A stretch of DNA of 64,000 nt from Streptomyces alboflavus (GCF_000716675.1 NZ_JNXT01000005.1:1-64000); one strand, 5' to 3'. Counted from the first letter of the stretch, positions 1 to 8,870 are shown. Numbers and translations: made by a program. Notes: generated by a model from the sequence alone, not told the origin.

Positions 1-50
<50 letters not shown>

Positions 51-108
51 GAACAGCTGGGCGGTGCGCGCACTGCAAGGGTGCAGGGGCGGGGTTGCCG
101 AGGCCCTG

Positions 109-148
109 GTGCCGGGACCTCTGCCCCGGTGCCGGGACCTCTGCCCCG
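109..148. repeat. Two perfect 20-bp tandem copies
   Basis: The unit GGTGCCGGGACCTCTGCCCC occurs twice back to back, just downstream of the minus-strand glycosyltransferase that ends at 168. No function can be assigned. Its closeness to the poly-G edge means assembly should be verified. Confidence 0.7.
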
Positions 149-167
149 GTGCGGGGCGCCGAGCCCG

Positions 168-1856
168 TCAGCGGAACACGCTTGCCGCCAGCTGTGCCGC
201 CCGGTGCGCGCGGGAGCCCTTCGCGGCTGACAGGCGGCGGGCCACCGGGCGGAGTACGTGAGCCGTCGCGCCCACCGGCGTCCAGGTGAGCTGGAGGCGG
301 CCCGCGCCCCGCCCCTCCGGCTCCGCCGTCACCACGTGCGGGGTCGTGCCCGAGCGGTAGGGGACGCGGGCCGTCAGGCGGGGGAAGGCCAGCGGGGCCA
401 GGAGCAGGCCGCTGTTGCGGAGGCGGCCGTCGGTGAGCTGGATCAGGGGGTGGCGCGTGCCGGAGAAGCCGCCCAGGGGGACGCGGGCCGCCGCCAGGTC
501 GAGGACGACCTCGCCCTCGTACACGCCGGGCCGGACCGGGTCCAGACGGAACGGGACCGTCAGCCGCTTCCGCCCGGGGGCCACCACGAGCCGCGCCACC
601 TGAGGGCCCACCGGCAGCCGCAGCCCCGGGTCGTACGTGCGGACGCTCAGGTGCAGGGCCGCGCCCCCGGCCCGTTCGATCCGCGTGATCTCGTGGCGGA
701 ACTGGGCGCCCGGGAACGGCCGCGAATCCAGGCCCAGTTCGGTGAGGTCGAGTTCGCGGCGGGCGCCGGGGGAGTCGGGGACGGTCCCGCCCCAGTACAG
801 GCGCCCCTCCCCGTCCAGTGACGTCTCCCGCGGGCCGACCCCATGTCCGAGCCCCCGGGCCGCGACCTGCGCCTCCGCCAGCCTCCCGTCCCGTACGAGC
901 TGGAGGACGACCCGCTCCGCACGCGGGAGGCGTGCGTACGCGCCCGGGGCGAGCCCCGCCAGGTAAGGGTTCACGATGTCCGCGAAGCCCCGCAGCCACT
1001 CCTCGTCCCGGAACGGCAGGTCGCCCGCGTACATCCGGAAGTCGTGCTTGAGGAACTTGTAGTCCTTGGCCTCGCGGACCCCCGCGTGCCCGCTCTCCTC
1101 CAGGAACGCGTCGATCAGGCCCTGCACGTACACCCGGTCCCGCACATTGCTCAGCTTGTGGCGCTGGTTGGAGATCGACGCCGCCTCCGCCGCGCCGTAC
1201 GGCTCTATGTACCAGCGGTACACCGGCTCCGGGATCACCGTGAACGCCTTCGCCAGGCAGTACGCCTGCGCCGAGAAGAGCTGGTCCTCGTAGTGGATGC
1301 CCTCGGGGAAGCGGAGGCCGTTCCGGTCCAGGAAGGACTTGCGGTACATCTTGCTCGTCGACAAGTGCTCGAAGAACAGGGCGGGTTCGGCCTCGATGCC
1401 CGCCACCGTGCGGCGCTCCGCGACGAGGTGCGGCATCCACGTCGACGTACGGCCGGTGTCCACCCGGACCCGCTCCACGGCGCCCATCACGAAGTCGACC
1501 TCGGACTCGGCGTGCGCGGCGAGGAGCGACTCCACCGCCCGCTCGGGGAGTTCGTCGTCGCTGTCCAGGAACATCAGGAACGGGGCGCGCGCGATGTCGA
1601 TCGCCCGATTGCGGGGCGCGCTGCAGCCGCCGCTGTTCTCGGGGAGGCGCAGGTACGTGACACGGGCGTCCCGGGCCGCCAACTCCCGTGCCACGCGCGG
1701 CGTCTCGTCCGTCGAGTGGTCGTCGCTGATGACGATCTCGATGTTCGGGTGCGTCTGGGCGAGGAGCGAGGCCACCGCGCGCGGGAGGCGTTCGGCGTCG
1801 TTGTAGACGATGACGGTGACGGTCACGTCGGGGGCATCAGGCGCATAGGTGGTCAC
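168..1856 (-). CDS. GT2 glycosyltransferase with C-terminal beta-rich tail
   Basis: A 562-residue protein. The N-terminal ~230 residues are a GT-A/GT2 nucleotide-sugar transferase: a hydrophobic VTVTVIVYND strand, SDDHSTDET, the acceptor-loop pattern NSGGCSAPRN and the metal-binding FLDSDDE. No membrane helix is evident, so it is probably cytoplasmic, adding sugars to a surface polymer on the inner leaflet. The C-terminal ~250 residues carry no catalytic motif and look like beta-sandwich repeats (RTYDPGLRLPVG, EGEVVLDLAAARVPLGG) of the kind seen in other genes here. The GTG start at 1856 overlaps the stop of the upstream gene as GTGA, so the pair is translationally coupled. Donor and acceptor cannot be deduced. 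Confidence 0.85.
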   Translation of the reverse strand: MTTYAPDAPDVTVTVIVYNDAERLPRAVASLLAQTHPNIEIVISDDHSTDETPRVARELAARDARVTYLRLPENSGGCSAPRNRAIDIARAPFLMFLDSDDELPERAVESLLAAHAESEVDFVMGAVERVRVDTGRTSTWMPHLVAERRTVAGIEAEPALFFEHLSTSKMYRKSFLDRNGLRFPEGIHYEDQLFSAQAYCLAKAFTVIPEPVYRWYIEPYGAAEAASISNQRHKLSNVRDRVYVQGLIDAFLEESGHAGVREAKDYKFLKHDFRMYAGDLPFRDEEWLRGFADIVNPYLAGLAPGAYARLPRAERVVLQLVRDGRLAEAQVAARGLGHGVGPRETSLDGEGRLYWGGTVPDSPGARRELDLTELGLDSRPFPGAQFRHEITRIERAGGAALHLSVRTYDPGLRLPVGPQVARLVVAPGRKRLTVPFRLDPVRPGVYEGEVVLDLAAARVPLGGFSGTRHPLIQLTDGRLRNSGLLLAPLAFPRLTARVPYRSGTTPHVVTAEPEGRGAGRLQLTWTPVGATAHVLRPVARRLSAAKGSRAHRAAQLAASVFR

Positions 1857-4102
1857 TGGATCGCCTCCTCCGGGGTCGGTGCCGGGGTCCGTTCGTCCAG
1901 GGGTGCGATCGGCGGCAGTGACGTTTCGCTCTCGCCCAGGAACACCCTCCGTACGACCCGCTCCGCCGCCCGCCCGTCGTCGAACTCGCAGAACCTCCGC
2001 CGGAACGCGGCCCGTGCCTTCGCCGCCGTCTCGTCCCGCCAGGCGTCGGACGTGAGGATCCGCGTCAAGTCCTCCTGGGTGCGCGCCACCTGGCCCGGCG
2101 GCTCCGCGAGCAGGTCGAAGTACACGCCGCGCGTCTTGGCGTACGTCTCCCAGTCGTCGGCGTAGACGACGATCGGGCGGTCCAGATTGGCGTAGTCGAA
2201 CATGATCGAGGAGTAGTCCGTGATCAGCGCGTCGGCGGCGAGCGCCAGGTCCTCGACGGGGTCGTACGCCGACACGTCGATGACCCGCCCGGCCCGGCGC
2301 AGACCGGCCAGCGGGGACGCCGTCCCGCCGTAGAAGTAGTGGCCGCGCACGAGGAGCACGGTGTCGTCGCCGAGGCGCTCGGAGAGGGCCGCGAGGTCGA
2401 GGCGCGGGGTCCAGGTGGCCTCGTAGTCGCGGTGCGTGGGGGCGTAGAGGAGGGCCCGCGCGCCGGGCGCGATGCCGAGGCGCTCGCGGACCGCCCGCAC
2501 GTCGGCGGCCGTCGCCGAGTAGTACACGTCGTTGCGCGGATAGCCGTAGTCCAGCTCCACGTACCGCGACTGGTAGGCGCGCTGCCACATCTGCGTGGAG
2601 TGGCTGTTGGACGAGACGCTGTAGTCCCAGCGGTCCACGCGCGCGAGCAGGTCGTGGAAGTTCAGGCCCTTGGCCGCCGCCGGATAGTCGAGCTGGTCGA
2701 GGCCCATGCGCTTGAGGGGGGTGCCGTGGTGGGTCTGGACGTGCACGGCGTCGGGCCGCTTCACGACCGCGTTGGGGAAGTTGGCGTTGTTCACCAGGTA
2801 CTTCGCCGTCGCCAGGACGCGGGAGTGGCGGCGGGTGCCGGGGACGACGTGGTCCGTGCCGGGCGGAAGCAGCGGTACGTTCTCGGCGGCGACCACCCAC
2901 ACCGCGTGGACGTGCGGGGCGAGTTCGGCGAGCTTCGCGGCGATCGCGGCCGGGTTGCAGGCGACGCCCCGGTCCCAGTACGCCGAGAACACGGCCAGGT
3001 CCGGGTCGACCGGCCGCCGCAGGTCCTGGTGGTAGCGCGCGTCCCGGACCTTCCTGCCGACCGCCGCGCGCCCCGCCCCGACGGCCGAACGCACCTTGCG
3101 GCGCTGCTGGTTGGCCGCCTGGAACGCCCGATACTTCGCGTACGCGTCCTCCTCCAGGAGACGGCGGCGCACCCCCTCCAGGCCGCCGGGCCGCCGGTAC
3201 CCGGCCGGACGGTGGGCGACCGCCGCGCGCGAGGCCCGGCGGAAGAACTCCCGCGCGGCCGGTTCGGGCAGCCTGTCCCGGGCGACGATCCGCAGGCTCG
3301 CGGTGACCATCGCCGCGTACAGCACGGCACTCGGGCCGCCCCCCGCCTCCCGCTCGGCCGCCAGGTCGAGCAGCCGCTCGTACGTCTCCAGGAGCGCGAA
3401 GCGGTCGTCCGCCGTGACCGGCGGCAGGCTCTCCGCCCGCACCTGCCGGTCCTCCAGGGCGACTTGGTCGTACGTCGCCAGACGCCCGGCCGCCAGCGCC
3501 ACCGCGTACGCCACGAACAGCTCGTCGTCCGTGCCGAACAGCTCCGCGTGCGCCCGCCAGAAGCCGGCCCGCACGACCCTCGTCCCAAGCAGCGGCGTGA
3601 CCTTCAACAGGTCCGGGCAGTCCGCGAGCAGCACGTCCCGGCGCCCCGGCTTCGCCAGGAACCGGCCGTCGGGGCTCGGCATCCGGGCGTGCCGCCAGGT
3701 GGAGCGCACGTGGTCGGTGAGCAGGACGTCCACGGTGTCGTCCAGCGCCGCCGCCCGCTCGGCGACCGCGCGGGCCGCGAGCGCCGTCACGCCGTCCTTG
3801 CTGCGCACGAACTGCAGCCACCGGCCGCTCGCCCGCGCCGCCCCCGCCGCACGGGCCGCGCTGTCCGGCGTGCCTTCGGGCAGCGGGACGACCGTCACGG
3901 AGGGGTGGTGGACGGCGGCGTCCTGGGCGGAGGGTCCGACGGCGGCGACGACCACCTCGACGGCGGGGGGTCCGGGGGCCGGGTCGGCCGCGCCCACCGG
4001 GCCCGTCCCGTCGAGCCCCGTCCCGGTCAGCTCCGCCAGGGCGTCGGGCAGATGCCCCTGCGCGTTGCGGCCGTACACGACGACGCTCAGTTCCGGCACC
4101 AC
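1853..4102 (-). CDS. TagF-like protein: degenerate GT2 domain plus CDP-glycerol glycerophosphotransferase
   Basis: A 749-residue fusion. The first ~200 residues resemble a GT2 fold (PELSVVVYGRN) but lack a clear DxD, so this half may be non-catalytic. The C-terminal ~370 residues carry hallmarks of the CDP-glycerol glycerophosphotransferase family (Pfam Glyphos_transf): HHGTPLKRMGLD, YPRNDVYY, LLYAPTHRDYEATW and ADALITDYSSIMFDYANLDR. The family polymerises polyol-phosphate chains of teichoic acids at the inner membrane face; substrate here is inferred only. I chose the GTG at 4102 because GAGGAGAGG lies 8 nt upstream; an upstream ATG would remove that site and add residues atypical of the family. 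First gene of a two-gene operon; a promoter is visible at 4139-4168. Confidence 0.87.
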   Translation of the reverse strand: MVPELSVVVYGRNAQGHLPDALAELTGTGLDGTGPVGAADPAPGPPAVEVVVAAVGPSAQDAAVHHPSVTVVPLPEGTPDSAARAAGAARASGRWLQFVRSKDGVTALAARAVAERAAALDDTVDVLLTDHVRSTWRHARMPSPDGRFLAKPGRRDVLLADCPDLLKVTPLLGTRVVRAGFWRAHAELFGTDDELFVAYAVALAAGRLATYDQVALEDRQVRAESLPPVTADDRFALLETYERLLDLAAEREAGGGPSAVLYAAMVTASLRIVARDRLPEPAAREFFRRASRAAVAHRPAGYRRPGGLEGVRRRLLEEDAYAKYRAFQAANQQRRKVRSAVGAGRAAVGRKVRDARYHQDLRRPVDPDLAVFSAYWDRGVACNPAAIAAKLAELAPHVHAVWVVAAENVPLLPPGTDHVVPGTRRHSRVLATAKYLVNNANFPNAVVKRPDAVHVQTHHGTPLKRMGLDQLDYPAAAKGLNFHDLLARVDRWDYSVSSNSHSTQMWQRAYQSRYVELDYGYPRNDVYYSATAADVRAVRERLGIAPGARALLYAPTHRDYEATWTPRLDLAALSERLGDDTVLLVRGHYFYGGTASPLAGLRRAGRVIDVSAYDPVEDLALAADALITDYSSIMFDYANLDRPIVVYADDWETYAKTRGVYFDLLAEPPGQVARTQEDLTRILTSDAWRDETAAKARAAFRRRFCEFDDGRAAERVVRRVFLGESETSLPPIAPLDERTPAPTPEEAIQ

Positions 4103-4138
4103 GCTTCCCGCCTCTCCTCTATGGCTAAACGCTCCCAT

Positions 4139-4168
4139 AGTGTAAGGATCTGCGTATTGATGCGACAA
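4139..4168 (-). promoter_or_regulatory. Housekeeping-type promoter of the TagF-like operon
   Basis: On the minus strand TTGTCG (4168-4163) and TACACT (4144-4139) are separated by 18 nt, a good match to a sigma-70/HrdB promoter. Transcription would start near 4132, about 30 nt before the GTG start, leaving room for the visible GAGGAG ribosome site. Confidence 0.55.
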
Positions 4169-4252
4169 AAGGGGCAGGTCGGGTCGACCTGTCGCCGAGG
4201 TCGCGGGCATCCCGGCAGGAGCAATCCGGCCGCGCCGTCGCTGCGAATCCCT

Positions 4253-4265
4253 GTTGTCCGACAAC
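4253..4265. promoter_or_regulatory. 13-bp palindrome upstream of the small secreted peptide
   Basis: GTTGTC-C-GACAAC is a perfect palindrome 23 nt before the ATG of the 78-residue secreted protein. It could be an operator or a small 5'-leader hairpin. Confidence 0.4.
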
Positions 4266-4288
4266 CTCACGGCAGCGGGGAGTTAGCA

Positions 4289-4525
4289 ATGCAGCGCAAG
4301 ACAACCACCACCATCACGCCGGGCCGCAGGTGGGCCCGGCGGCTCGCCGTCACTGTCGCCGCCACCGGCGCCCTGGCGGTCGGCGGGGTCCTCTCCGGGG
4401 GCTCGGCCAGCGCCGCGACATTCTGCGGGAACACACCGGCCGGCGGATACGCGTGCATCATCGGGCAGCCGGACGGGTCGTTCACCTACTACGGCAGCAA
4501 CGGGGAGATCATCTACAACTGGTGA
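4289..4525 (+). CDS. Small secreted protein with two cysteines
   Basis: A 78-residue precursor. An Arg-rich n-region (RRWARRLAVTV), a hydrophobic core and a SASA-A cleavage site give a typical Sec signal peptide of about 42 residues. The mature part is only ~36 residues (starting near TFCGN), with two cysteines that could form one disulfide and a Gly/Tyr/Asn-rich end (TYYGSNGEIIYNW). GGGGAG six nt before the ATG is a good ribosome site. It is transcribed divergently from the TagF-like operon and converges on the exporter genes. I do not recognise a family; a secreted structural or signalling peptide is possible but unproven. Confidence 0.7.
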   Translation: MQRKTTTTITPGRRWARRLAVTVAATGALAVGGVLSGGSASAATFCGNTPAGGYACIIGQPDGSFTYYGSNGEIIYNW

Positions 4526-4555
4526 GCCGAGCCCCTGGTGAGCCGAACCCCTGGT

Positions 4556-4587
4556 GGGGCGGACTCTCGGGTCAGAGGGTTCGCCCC
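4556..4587. terminator. Imperfect hairpin between convergent genes
   Basis: GGGGCG... pairs imperfectly with ...CGCCCC around an inner CTCT/AGAG stem. It lies between the stop codons of the convergent secreted peptide and exporter ATPase, so it may terminate both. No clear T-tract follows. Confidence 0.4.
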
Positions 4588-4614
4588 GTCGGGGGCTTCG
4601 CGCGGCCGGGGGCG

Positions 4615-5493
4615 TCAGGCCTTGCCGCCCGTGAAGCGCTCGTACTCCCGCATGACCTCCGCCGTCGGACCGTCCATCCGCAGCTCGCCGTGCTCCAGCC
4701 ACAGGACGCGGTCGCAGGTGTCGCGGATCGACTTGTTGTTGTGGCTGACCAGGAAGACCGTGCCCGCGCGCTCGCGCAGTTCGCGGATGCGGGACTCCGA
4801 GCGCTTCTGGAAGGAGCGGTCGCCGGTGGCGAGGGCCTCGTCGATGAGGAGGACGTCGTGGTCCTTGGCGGAGCCGATGGAGAAGCGGAGGCGGGCCGCC
4901 ATGCCGGAGGAGTAGGTGCGCATCGGCAGGGAGATGAAATCACCCTTGTCGTCGACCCCGGAGAAGTCGACGATCTGTTGGTAGCGCTCGCGGATCTGCG
5001 CGCGGGACATGCCCATCGCCAGGCCGCCGAGGTGGACGTTGCGCTCGCCGGTGAGGTCGTTCATCAGGGCCGCGTTGACGCCGAGCAGGGACGGCTGGCC
5101 GTCGGTGTAGAGGTGGCCGCGCTCGACGGGGAGGAGTCCGGCGACTGCCTTGAGGAGCGTGGACTTCCCCGAGCCGTTGGTGCCGATCAGGCCGATCGCT
5201 TCGCCCCGGCGGGCCGTGAAGGAGACGTTCCGTACGGCGTGGACCGTGCGCACGCCGCGCTCCTCGCCGCCCCTGCCGCGGCGGCGCACGATGCGGCCGA
5301 GGGCGGCGGTGGCGGCGCCTCGGCCGGAGGCGGCCGTGCCGTGGACGCGGTAGACGACGTCGACCGCGTCGGCGATCACGGTGGGGGCGGGCTGCTCGGG
5401 CGCGGCGGCCGTGCGGTCCTCGGTGGGGCGGGCTGCTGTGGTCGCGCGGGGGCCCGGCGCCTCCGGTGTCGTCTTCGTCAGGGTGTCAGCCAC
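4615..5493 (-). CDS. Polysaccharide/teichoic acid ABC exporter ATPase (TagH/Wzt type)
   Basis: A 292-residue ABC ATPase. Walker A GTNGSGKST lies near residues 104-112, the signature SSGMAARL near 195-202 and Walker B VLLIDEALATGD near 213-224. The SSGMxxRL signature and the ALATGD after Walker B are typical of the TagH/Wzt/RfbE branch that exports lipid-linked surface polymers. The N-terminal ~40 residues are Ala/Pro/Thr-rich and probably disordered. It has no C-terminal carbohydrate-binding domain as in long Wzt proteins, so chain-length recognition must lie elsewhere. The GTG start overlaps the permease stop by 8 nt, so the two subunits are coupled. Confidence 0.9.
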   Translation of the reverse strand: MADTLTKTTPEAPGPRATTAARPTEDRTAAAPEQPAPTVIADAVDVVYRVHGTAASGRGAATAALGRIVRRRGRGGEERGVRTVHAVRNVSFTARRGEAIGLIGTNGSGKSTLLKAVAGLLPVERGHLYTDGQPSLLGVNAALMNDLTGERNVHLGGLAMGMSRAQIRERYQQIVDFSGVDDKGDFISLPMRTYSSGMAARLRFSIGSAKDHDVLLIDEALATGDRSFQKRSESRIRELRERAGTVFLVSHNNKSIRDTCDRVLWLEHGELRMDGPTAEVMREYERFTGGKA

Positions 5494-6445
5494 GTCCGTA
5501 CGTCTCCTCTGCCTTCCAGAAGTAGATGAACCCGCCGACCCCGGCGAGCAGCGCCCAGCCCACCGCCCAGGCCCACACGTGGTCCGGGAGGCGGCCCGCG
5601 TGGAAGCTGTCGATGAGGGCGAAGCGCATCAGGTCGATGTAGACGGCGGCCGGGTTGGCCTCCAGGAGCACGGTCACCGCGTGCGGCAGATGGCGGTCCT
5701 TCAGGACGGTGTCGATGCTCCACATCACGCCGGACGCGTACATCCACGTCCGCAGCACGAACGGCATCAACTGCGCGATGTCCGGGGTCTTCGCGCCGAG
5801 CCGCGCCATCACGAGGGCGAGCCCGGCGTTGAACGTGAACTGGAGCGCGAGCGCGGGGATCGCGAGCAGCCAGGACGGGGCGGGCGGCACGCCGAAGGCG
5901 AGGAGGATCGCCACCAGGGCGCACAGCGAGAACAGCAGCTGCTGGAGCTGTTGCAGGCAGTACGACAGGGGGAGCGAGGCGCGCGGGAAGTGCAGGGCGC
6001 GCACCAGGCCGAGGCTGCCGGAGATCGCCCGCGTGCCCGCCATCACCGACTGCTGCGTGAACGTGAACACGAAGACGCCCGTGACCAGGAACGGGACGTA
6101 GTCCGGCACCCCGTGCCTGGTGTTCATCAGGACGCCGAAGATGAAGTAGTACACGGCCGCGTTCAGGAGCGGCGTCATGATCTGCCACAGCTGGCCCAGC
6201 TTCGCCTGGCTGTACTGCGCGGTCAGCTTGGCGGTGGCGAACGCCGTGATGAAGTGCCGCCGGTGCCACAACTGGCGTACGTAGGCGGGCAGGGACGGGC
6301 GGGCGCCGCTCACGGTCAGGCCGTGGCGGGCGGCCAGGTCGGCGGGGGACAGGGCGGGGGCCGCGTCGGAGGGCGGGTCGGCGGGGCCGGAGAGGCCGGA
6401 AGGGGCGGCCGTCGCGGTGGGCGGCTTGTCGAGGAGCTGGCTCAC
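5486..6445 (-). CDS. Polysaccharide/teichoic acid ABC exporter permease (TagG/Wzm type)
   Basis: A 319-residue ABC-2 permease with about six membrane segments (AAVYYFIFGVLM, VPFLVTGVFVFTFTQ, LFSLCALVAILLAFG, FTFNAGLALVMARLG, WAWAVGWALLAGVGGFIYFW). The motif AKLGQLWQIMTPLLNAAVYY before the first helix is characteristic of TagG/Wzm/RfbD exporters. With the adjacent ATPase it would flip a lipid-linked glycopolymer to the outer face. I placed the start at the GTG (VSQLLDKP) at 6445; no good ribosome site is visible, so a start further upstream is possible. The N-terminal ~50 residues are Pro/Ala-rich and cytoplasmic. Confidence 0.88.
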   Translation of the reverse strand: MSQLLDKPPTATAAPSGLSGPADPPSDAAPALSPADLAARHGLTVSGARPSLPAYVRQLWHRRHFITAFATAKLTAQYSQAKLGQLWQIMTPLLNAAVYYFIFGVLMNTRHGVPDYVPFLVTGVFVFTFTQQSVMAGTRAISGSLGLVRALHFPRASLPLSYCLQQLQQLLFSLCALVAILLAFGVPPAPSWLLAIPALALQFTFNAGLALVMARLGAKTPDIAQLMPFVLRTWMYASGVMWSIDTVLKDRHLPHAVTVLLEANPAAVYIDLMRFALIDSFHAGRLPDHVWAWAVGWALLAGVGGFIYFWKAEETYGRG

Positions 6446-6622
6446 GTCCGCTGCTTTCGCTCGGGGGGGCGCGGAATGTCGCTCGGGGGCGCGGGGGATC
6501 CGGGGGGGCGAGGGCGACAGCGACCCGTACGTCGGGACGGGTCCGTATCGTCGTAACGCCGACAGTAGGACGCCATGACGTCGGGACGCAACCGTTTCGT
6601 CGTCACGCCCTATGCTGTCCGT

Positions 6623-7264
6623 ATGACGACGAGCGACGGGGACACGGGCCGCAGCGCCCGCCAGCAGGGCAAAAGGGCGCCGGCCGGGGCCGCCGTGCTC
6701 CGTGAGGATGTGACCGAGGCCATCCGGGCCGCCGTCTTCGAGGAGCTCGCGGCCGTCGGCTACGCCCGCATGTCGATCGAGGGCATCGCGCGCCGCGCGG
6801 GCGTCGGCAAGACCGCCGTCTACCGGCGCTGGCGCTCCAAGCTGCACCTGGTCCTCGACCTGGTGTCGGCCCTCGCCGTCCAGGGCCTGCCCACCCCGGA
6901 CACCGGCTCCCTGGAGGGCGACCTGCGGCTCCTGTACGAGGTGACGTCCCGGGCCCTGCGCCACCCCGTCGCCTCCCAGGTCATCCCCGACCTCCAGGCC
7001 GAGGCGGCCCGCAACCCCGAGATGGCGGCGGCCCTGCAGAAGGCGCTCCGCGAGGGCCAGCACGGCGTCGCGAGCGGCATCGTCGCGCAGGCGGTGGCGC
7101 GCGGCGAGCTGAGGCAGGGTCTTGCCGAGGGGGACGAGGAGCTGGCCCTCGACCTGATGTCGGGGCCGCTGTACTGGCGGGCGGTCGTGGTGCGGGGCGA
7201 GCTGCCCAAGGGCTACCTGGGCGCGCTGGCCACGGCGACGACGGCGGCGCTCAAGGCGCTGTGA
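6623..7264 (+). CDS. TetR-family transcriptional regulator
   Basis: A 213-residue regulator. Residues ~30-75 form the TetR helix-turn-helix (AAVFEELAAVGYARMSIEGIARRAG, then VGKTAVYRRWRSKLHLV). The C-terminal ligand domain resembles the TetR_C type common in Streptomyces. The ATG at 6623 is preferred because a -10-like TATGCT (6611-6616) ends 6 nt before it, suggesting a leaderless mRNA; an ATG at 6575 would give 229 residues and has a weak AGGA site. It is divergent from the polymer exporter, so that exporter is a candidate target. The effector is unknown. Confidence 0.88.
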   Translation: MTTSDGDTGRSARQQGKRAPAGAAVLREDVTEAIRAAVFEELAAVGYARMSIEGIARRAGVGKTAVYRRWRSKLHLVLDLVSALAVQGLPTPDTGSLEGDLRLLYEVTSRALRHPVASQVIPDLQAEAARNPEMAAALQKALREGQHGVASGIVAQAVARGELRQGLAEGDEELALDLMSGPLYWRAVVVRGELPKGYLGALATATTAALKAL

Positions 7265-7320
7265 GCGGGCGGGGAGTTACGGGGACTTACTGGGGCTTGC
7301 GGGGACTTGCGGGGCGGAGG

Positions 7321-7485
7321 TCAGGAGTGCTTCTCGCGGGTCAGCACCAGCGCTGTGATCGAGCCGATGACGGCGACACCCGTGGTGACGCTCACGGCGA
7401 TCTCCGTCGCCCCGCTGAACGCGACACTGCTGAACGCGTTGACGATGACTCCGACGGCGAGCACGAGCCAGAGGACGGCCTTCAT
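7321..7485 (-). CDS. Small two-helix membrane protein
   Basis: A 54-residue protein made almost entirely of two hydrophobic segments (AVLWLVLAVGVIVNAF and AVSVTTGVAVIGSITALVL) with a short charged end (TREKHS). The ATG at 7485 is chosen because GAAAGG lies about 8 nt upstream; the longer reading adds polar residues without a ribosome site. It is divergent from the histidine kinase, sharing the control region that contains the large palindrome, so it could belong to the same response. No family is recognised. Confidence 0.65.
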   Translation of the reverse strand: MKAVLWLVLAVGVIVNAFSSVAFSGATEIAVSVTTGVAVIGSITALVLTREKHS

Positions 7486-7577
7486 GGCGGGACCTTTCGG
7501 GGTGGTGGCGGAAGTCCGGTGCGAGATCGACTCTGCCGTGTCGTCCACCGTACGGCGAGGGTGTGTTCTCCCGAACC

Positions 7578-7601
7578 GGGGGTGCAGCCCGCTACACCCC
7601 C
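7578..7601. promoter_or_regulatory. Large palindrome upstream of the histidine kinase (copy 1)
   Basis: Arms GGGGGTGCAGC and GCTACACCCCC flank a 2-nt centre, with one mismatch. The same palindrome, in longer and perfect form, occurs at 13033-13062 upstream of the ABC exporter. The 2-nt centre cannot form a tight RNA loop, which favours a protein-binding site. Its centre is about 54 bp upstream of the putative -10 (TAGCCT, 7643-7648). Confidence 0.65.
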
Positions 7602-7655
7602 GGGCGGGGGTGCGCCCGCCTCTCGCCGGACGGCGGTTCGCCTAGCCTGAGGGGC

Positions 7656-8870
7656 ATGGCTCGGACGGAACTGCGGGACGCGCTGGCGCGGGCCGACCGC
7701 GCGTCCATGCAGTTGCTCATGGGCGCGGGCATGGCCCTCCTCTCGTACGTCTTCGTCGCCGTCCTGCTCTTCACCGTCGTCGCGTCGCTCATCGTGATCG
7801 GCCTGGGCGTGCTGCCCGAGACGGTCCTGCTCCTTCGCCGGATGGCCGGGGCCAAGCGGCGGCAGGTCGGCCGGTGGTCGGGCGCGGAGATCCGCGAGGC
7901 GTACACGCCCCTGACCGGCACGCTCGTCGAGCGGGTGCGCAAGGCGGTCAAGGACCCCGGCACGTACCGCGATCTGCGGTGGCTGGTCGTCCACTTCGTC
8001 TACGGCCTGCTCCTGCTGTACGCCGCGCTGCTGCTGTGGGTGATCGGCGCGCTGGTCGACGGGGTGTGGTGTGCTCTGCTCGGCCGCAGGGCCGTCGTGC
8101 TCCCGCTGATCGTGCGCCTCGCCGACCTGGACACGCGCTGGTCGACGGCGTTGCTCAAGCCGTCGCCGGAGGCGGAGCGGAACGCCGAACTGGCCGAGCG
8201 CGTCGAGGAGCTGACCGTCACCCGGGCGGGCGCGGTGGCGGCGCACGGCGCCGAGCTGCGCCGGATCGAACGGGATCTGCACGACGGCACCCAGGCCCGC
8301 CTCGTCTCCCTCTCGATGCGGGTCGGCCTGGCCCGGCGGGCGTACGACAAGCAGATCGCCGCCGGTCCGGGCGAGGCCCCGCCGGACCCCGACGTCGTCC
8401 GCAAGCTCCTCGCCGACGCGCAGGACCAGGCCGAGGAGGCCCTGACCGAGCTGCGCCACGTCGTGCGCGGCATCCACCCGCCCATCCTCACCGACCGCGG
8501 GCTCGTCGGCGCCGTCCGGGCCCTCGCCGCCGGCAGCGGCCTGGACGTGACCGTGCGCGACGACGGCGTGGAGGACGGGCCGCGCGCCCCCGCCGCCGTG
8601 GAGGCCGCCGCGTACTTCGTGGTCGCGGAGGCCCTGACGAACGCCGCCAAGCACAGCGGGGCGCGGCGGGCGGCCGTGGAACTCGCGCGCGGGGCGGCGG
8701 GGTTGCGCCTCCACGTGAGCGACGAGGGGAGCGGCGGCGCCGACGAGTCCGGCGGCACCGGGCTGCTCGGCATGCGGCGCCGGGTCGCCGCGCTCGACGG
8801 GACCATGGAGGTGGTCAGCCCCGCCGGGGGGCCGACCCGGATCGGAGTGGAGCTGCCGTGCGTGTGGTGA
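7656..8870 (+). CDS. Sensor histidine kinase, NarL/LuxR-type two-component system
   Basis: A 404-residue membrane kinase. Two hydrophobic blocks (about residues 20-55 and 105-130) anchor it, with a short loop and no obvious periplasmic sensor domain, so it probably senses in or near the membrane. The HisKA_3 box is ERDLHDGTQARLVSLSMRVGLARR, with the phospho-acceptor His at residue 209. The HATPase motifs follow: EALTNAAKHSGA (N box), VSDEGSGGA and GTGLLGMRRRVAALDG. A -10-like TAGCCT 7 nt before the ATG suggests a leaderless transcript. The gene overlaps its response regulator by 13 nt, so the pair is co-translated. The nearby MacB-type exporter is the likely output. Confidence 0.92.
   Translation: MARTELRDALARADRASMQLLMGAGMALLSYVFVAVLLFTVVASLIVIGLGVLPETVLLLRRMAGAKRRQVGRWSGAEIREAYTPLTGTLVERVRKAVKDPGTYRDLRWLVVHFVYGLLLLYAALLLWVIGALVDGVWCALLGRRAVVLPLIVRLADLDTRWSTALLKPSPEAERNAELAERVEELTVTRAGAVAAHGAELRRIERDLHDGTQARLVSLSMRVGLARRAYDKQIAAGPGEAPPDPDVVRKLLADAQDQAEEALTELRHVVRGIHPPILTDRGLVGAVRALAAGSGLDVTVRDDGVEDGPRAPAAVEAAAYFVVAEALTNAAKHSGARRAAVELARGAAGLRLHVSDEGSGGADESGGTGLLGMRRRVAALDGTMEVVSPAGGPTRIGVELPCVW

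Noticed and set aside
843..2165. Plus-strand 440-residue frame and similar long antisense frames throughout
   Set aside because: Very high GC gives long open frames opposite real genes. These have Arg/Ala/Pro/His-rich composition, no motifs and wrong third-position bias.
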